From an uncultured Collinsella sp. (GTDB lineage: Bacteria; Actinomycetota; Coriobacteriia; Coriobacteriales; Coriobacteriaceae), in NCBI GenBank assembly GCA_900541285.1, contig UQJA01000016.1:1-24796 (forward strand): a DNA stretch of 24,796 nucleotides, written 5' to 3'. Numbering within the stretch: position 1 is the stretch's first letter; the number at the start of each line of letters is the position of its first letter. Of this stretch, positions 22,156-24,796 are shown piece by piece. Under the pieces are notes generated by a model. That model saw nothing but the letters and a program-made list of their open reading frames with translations, was not told the DNA's origin and did not search any database. Both the position numbers and the translations under genes were made by a program.

Positions 22156-24796
22156 TTAAGCGAAGTAGGCCACGCCGCTCTCAAAGATCGGCATGAACTT
22201 ATCGCCGGGGACATGCTCGGGCACGTTGCGGTACAGGTTGTCGCCGCGACGCTCGGCATGGCCCATCTTGCCCAGGACGCGGCCGTCGGGGCTCGGGATG
22301 CCCTCGATGGCGAGTGCGGAGCCATTGGGGTTGACGGAGAGATCCATGCTGGGCTTGCCGTCCTCGCCAACGTACTGCGTGGCGACCTGGCCGTTGGCGA
22401 TCAGCTGGGCGAGCACTTCGTCATTGGCGACAAAGCGGCCCTCGCCGTGGCTGATGGCGACGGTGTAGGGGTCGTCCAGGCTGCACTGCGACAGCCACGG
22501 GGACAAGTTGGACGAGATGCGGGTGCGCACCAGACGGCTCTGGTGGCGACCGATGGTGTTGAACGTCAACGTGGGCGCATCGGGCGTGGCGTCGACGATG
22601 TCGCCGTAGGGCACCAGGCCGAGCTTGATCAGGGCCTGGAAGCCGTTGCAGATGCCCAGCATTAGGCCATCGCGGGCCTTGAGCAGGTCGCGGACTGCCT
22701 CGGTGACCTCGGGAGCGCGGAAGAACGCCGTGATGAACTTGGCAGAGCCGTCGGGCTCGTCGCCGCCCGAGAAGCCGCCGGGGATCATAACGATCTGGCT
22801 TGCACGGATGCGGCGGGCAAGCTCGTGGGTGCTCTCGGCGACGGCCTCGGGCGTGAGGTTGTTGATCACGAAGGTGTCGGCCTCAGCACCGGCGGCACGG
22901 AAGGCACGGGCGCTGTCGTACTCGCAGTTGTTGCCGGGGAACACGGGGATAACCACGCGCGGGCGGGCAATCTTGGCGCCGGCGTACACGTGGATGTTCT
23001 TGGCGCGGAAGTCGATGGTCTCGACCTCGGGGGTCTCGTCGGCGCTGCGGTAGGCAAAGACGCTCTCGATGCCGCTCTCCCAGGCCTCCTGGAGCTCGGC
23101 GAGCTCGATGACTTCGGAGCCGGTGTCGATGACATAGCCCTCGACGGTGGTGCCCAGGGGCTCGACGACAACGCCGTCGGCGACCTCGGGCAGCTCGGCA
23201 TCCTCGGCGAGCTCGACGATAAAGCTGCCGTAGAGCGGGGTGAAGAGGCTCTCCACGTCTACATCCTCGGCAAGCTCGATACCGATCTGGTTACCGACGC
23301 ACATCTTAAAGAGGCTCTCGGCGCCGCAGCCGTAGCCGGGCGTGGAGATGGCCAGGGCGTTGCCGGTAGCAGTGAGCGCCTCGACAGCGTCAAACGCGGC
23401 GAGCAGCTGCTGGGCGTCGGGACGGTAGTCCTCGCCATAGGTGGCGGGGGCGATGCGGACGACGCGGTGCGTGAGGCCCTTGAACTCGGGCGAGACGGCG
23501 CGGGCGGCCTTGCCCACGGCGACGGCGAAGCTGATCAGGGTCGGCGGAACGTTGAGCTCGCCGGCCTCGTCCTCAAACGAGCCGCTCATGGAATCCTTGC
23601 CACCGATGGCGCCGGCACCCAGGTCGACCTGGGCCATAAGGGCACCCAGGACGGCGGCCATGGGCTTGCCCCAGCGCTCTGCCTCGGTGCGCAGACGCTC
23701 GAAGTACTCCTGGAAGGAGAGGTAGGCGCGCTTGTGCTCAAAGCCGGCAGCCACGAGCTTGGCGATGGACTCGACCACGGACAGGTAGGCGCCCGCAAAC
23801 TGGTCGGCCTCCATCAGATAGGGGTTGAAGCCCCATGCCATGGCACTCGCCGTGGTGGTCTCGCCGTCCACGGGGAACTTGGCGACCATGGCCGAGCTGG
23901 GGGTGAGCTGCGTCTTGCCGCCAAAGGGCATGAGCACGGTCGCGGCGCCGATGGTGGAGTCGAAGCGCTCGGAAAGGCCCTTGTTGGAAGCGACGTTGAG
24001 GTCGGTGACAAGCGAGGTCATGCGCTCGGCGAGCGTGGTGCCGGTCCAGCTGGGCTGCCACACGCTACGGGCGCACACGTGGGCGACCTGGTGCTTGGGT
24101 GCGCCGTTGGAGTTGAGGAACTCGCGGGACAGGTCGACGATGGCGACGCCGTTCCAGGCCATGCGCATGCGCGGCTCGGCGGTAACCTCGGCGATAACGG
24201 TCGCCTCGAGGTTCTCCTCAGCGGCGTAGCCCATGAACTCCTCGACGTCACCGTCGGCGACGGCACAGGCCATACGCTCCTGGGACTCAGAGATAGCGAG
24301 CTCGGTGCCGTCCAGGCCGTCGTACTTCTTGGTCACGGTATCAAGGTCGACATACAGGCCGTCGGCAAGCTCGCCCACGGCGACCGAGACGCCGCCGGCG
24401 CCAAAGTCGTTGCAGCGCTTGATCAGACGGCAGGCGTCGCCGCGGCGGAACAGGCGCTGCAGCTTGCGCTCGACAGGGGCGTTGCCCTTCTGGACCTCGG
24501 CACCCGAGGTCTCGATGGACTCGGTGTTCTGGGTCTTGGAGGAGCCGGTGGCACCGCCGATGCCGTCACGGCCGGTGCGGCCGCCCAACAGGATGATCTT
24601 GTCGGTGGGGGCGGGGCACTCGCGACGCACGTGGTTTTCCGGGGTAGCGCCCACGACGGCGCCGACCTCCATGCGCTTGGCGACGTAGCCGGGGTGATAG
24701 AGTTCGTTGACCTGACCGGTGGCAAGGCCGATCTGGTTGCCGTAGCTGGAGTAGCCGGCGGCAGCAGGGGGCCCGAGCTTGCGCGCGATGTCGACG
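22156..24796 (-). CDS. purL: Phosphoribosylformylglycinamidine synthase, PurL-PurQ fusion type (5' end outside window)
   Basis: The enzyme converts FGAR and glutamine to FGAM, the fourth step of purine synthesis. The frame is open to the right edge; the last in-window residues before the internal Met include SSYGNQIGLATGQVNELYHP, a PurL synthetase motif. Other synthetase signatures are LLGGRTGRDGIGG, NDFGAGGVSVAVGE and GAGAIGGKDSMSG. The C-terminal part is a fused glutaminase: VIPVFPGNNCEYDSARAF, then FSGGDEPDGS, the catalytic Cys in LGICNGFQ (codon 22648-22650), and His/Glu in SHGEGRF (His codon 22447-22449, Glu codon 22441-22443). About 880 residues are visible of an expected 1,200-1,300. 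It ends in a clear terminator. The product is intact as far as seen. Confidence 0.95.
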   Translation of the reverse strand, partial: VDIARKLGPPAAAGYSSYGNQIGLATGQVNELYHPGYVAKRMEVGAVVGATPENHVRRECPAPTDKIILLGGRTGRDGIGGATGSSKTQNTESIETSGAEVQKGNAPVERKLQRLFRRGDACRLIKRCNDFGAGGVSVAVGELADGLYVDLDTVTKKYDGLDGTELAISESQERMACAVADGDVEEFMGYAAEENLEATVIAEVTAEPRMRMAWNGVAIVDLSREFLNSNGAPKHQVAHVCARSVWQPSWTGTTLAERMTSLVTDLNVASNKGLSERFDSTIGAATVLMPFGGKTQLTPSSAMVAKFPVDGETTTASAMAWGFNPYLMEADQFAGAYLSVVESIAKLVAAGFEHKRAYLSFQEYFERLRTEAERWGKPMAAVLGALMAQVDLGAGAIGGKDSMSGSFEDEAGELNVPPTLISFAVAVGKAARAVSPEFKGLTHRVVRIAPATYGEDYRPDAQQLLAAFDAVEALTATGNALAISTPGYGCGAESLFKMCVGNQIGIELAEDVDVESLFTPLYGSFIVELAEDAELPEVADGVVVEPLGTTVEGYVIDTGSEVIELAELQEAWESGIESVFAYRSADETPEVETIDFRAKNIHVYAGAKIARPRVVIPVFPGNNCEYDSARAFRAAGAEADTFVINNLTPEAVAESTHELARRIRASQIVMIPGGFSGGDEPDGSAKFITAFFRAPEVTEAVRDLLKARDGLMLGICNGFQALIKLGLVPYGDIVDATPDAPTLTFNTIGRHQSRLVRTRISSNLSPWLSQCSLDDPYTVAISHGEGRFVANDEVLAQLIANGQVATQYVGEDGKPSMDLSVNPNGSALAIEGIPSPDGRVLGKMGHAERRGDNLYRNVPEHVPGDKFMPIFESGVAYFA

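Overview
The window looks like a chromosomal segment of a high-GC actinobacterium, most likely a Coriobacteriia member such as Collinsella. This is inference. It rests on GC-rich codon use, strong AGGAGG-type ribosome sites, a lactate dehydrogenase/ETF operon fitting an anaerobic fermenter, and an LAxTG-type surface anchor. I saw no rRNA, tRNA, CRISPR array, transposase, integrase or phage gene.

Layout. Positions 1-2678 (+) hold an Elp3-type radical SAM/acetyltransferase, cut by the left edge, and a directly abutting membrane-anchored spermidine-synthase-like protein. Positions 8360-2705 (-) hold a three-gene operon: a TerB_N/TerB_C protein, a BREX-type (DUF2791-like) ATPase and an Lhr-like DEAD/DEAH helicase. 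This matches the composition of the anti-phage system called Shango and is the most notable system here. A DUF554 membrane protein (9119-8403, -) lies upstream of it. Positions 12444-9239 (-) carry five compact genes: a small cytosolic protein, a membrane-anchored protein, two secreted proteins and a tiny LAQTG-anchored protein. They look like a poorly characterised surface-structure cluster. A 412-bp non-coding divergent region follows.

Positions 12857-16482 (+) encode a GlcD/LctD-type FAD dehydrogenase, EtfB and a ferredoxin-fused EtfA, probably an electron-bifurcating lactate (2-hydroxyacid) dehydrogenase complex. An HD-domain phosphohydrolase (-) converges on it. Next on the + strand come AzlC/AzlD, a KdgT-type permease and a membrane diguanylate cyclase ending in a strong terminator. 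The right end (-) has an EamA-family transporter and the 3' two-thirds of purL (PurL-PurQ fusion type), cut by the right edge.

Regulation. Several leaders carry an extended -10 element (TGnTAyNAT) without a good -35, often next to a small palindrome. Clear hairpins lie after the diguanylate cyclase, after purL, after kdgT and inside the defence operon.
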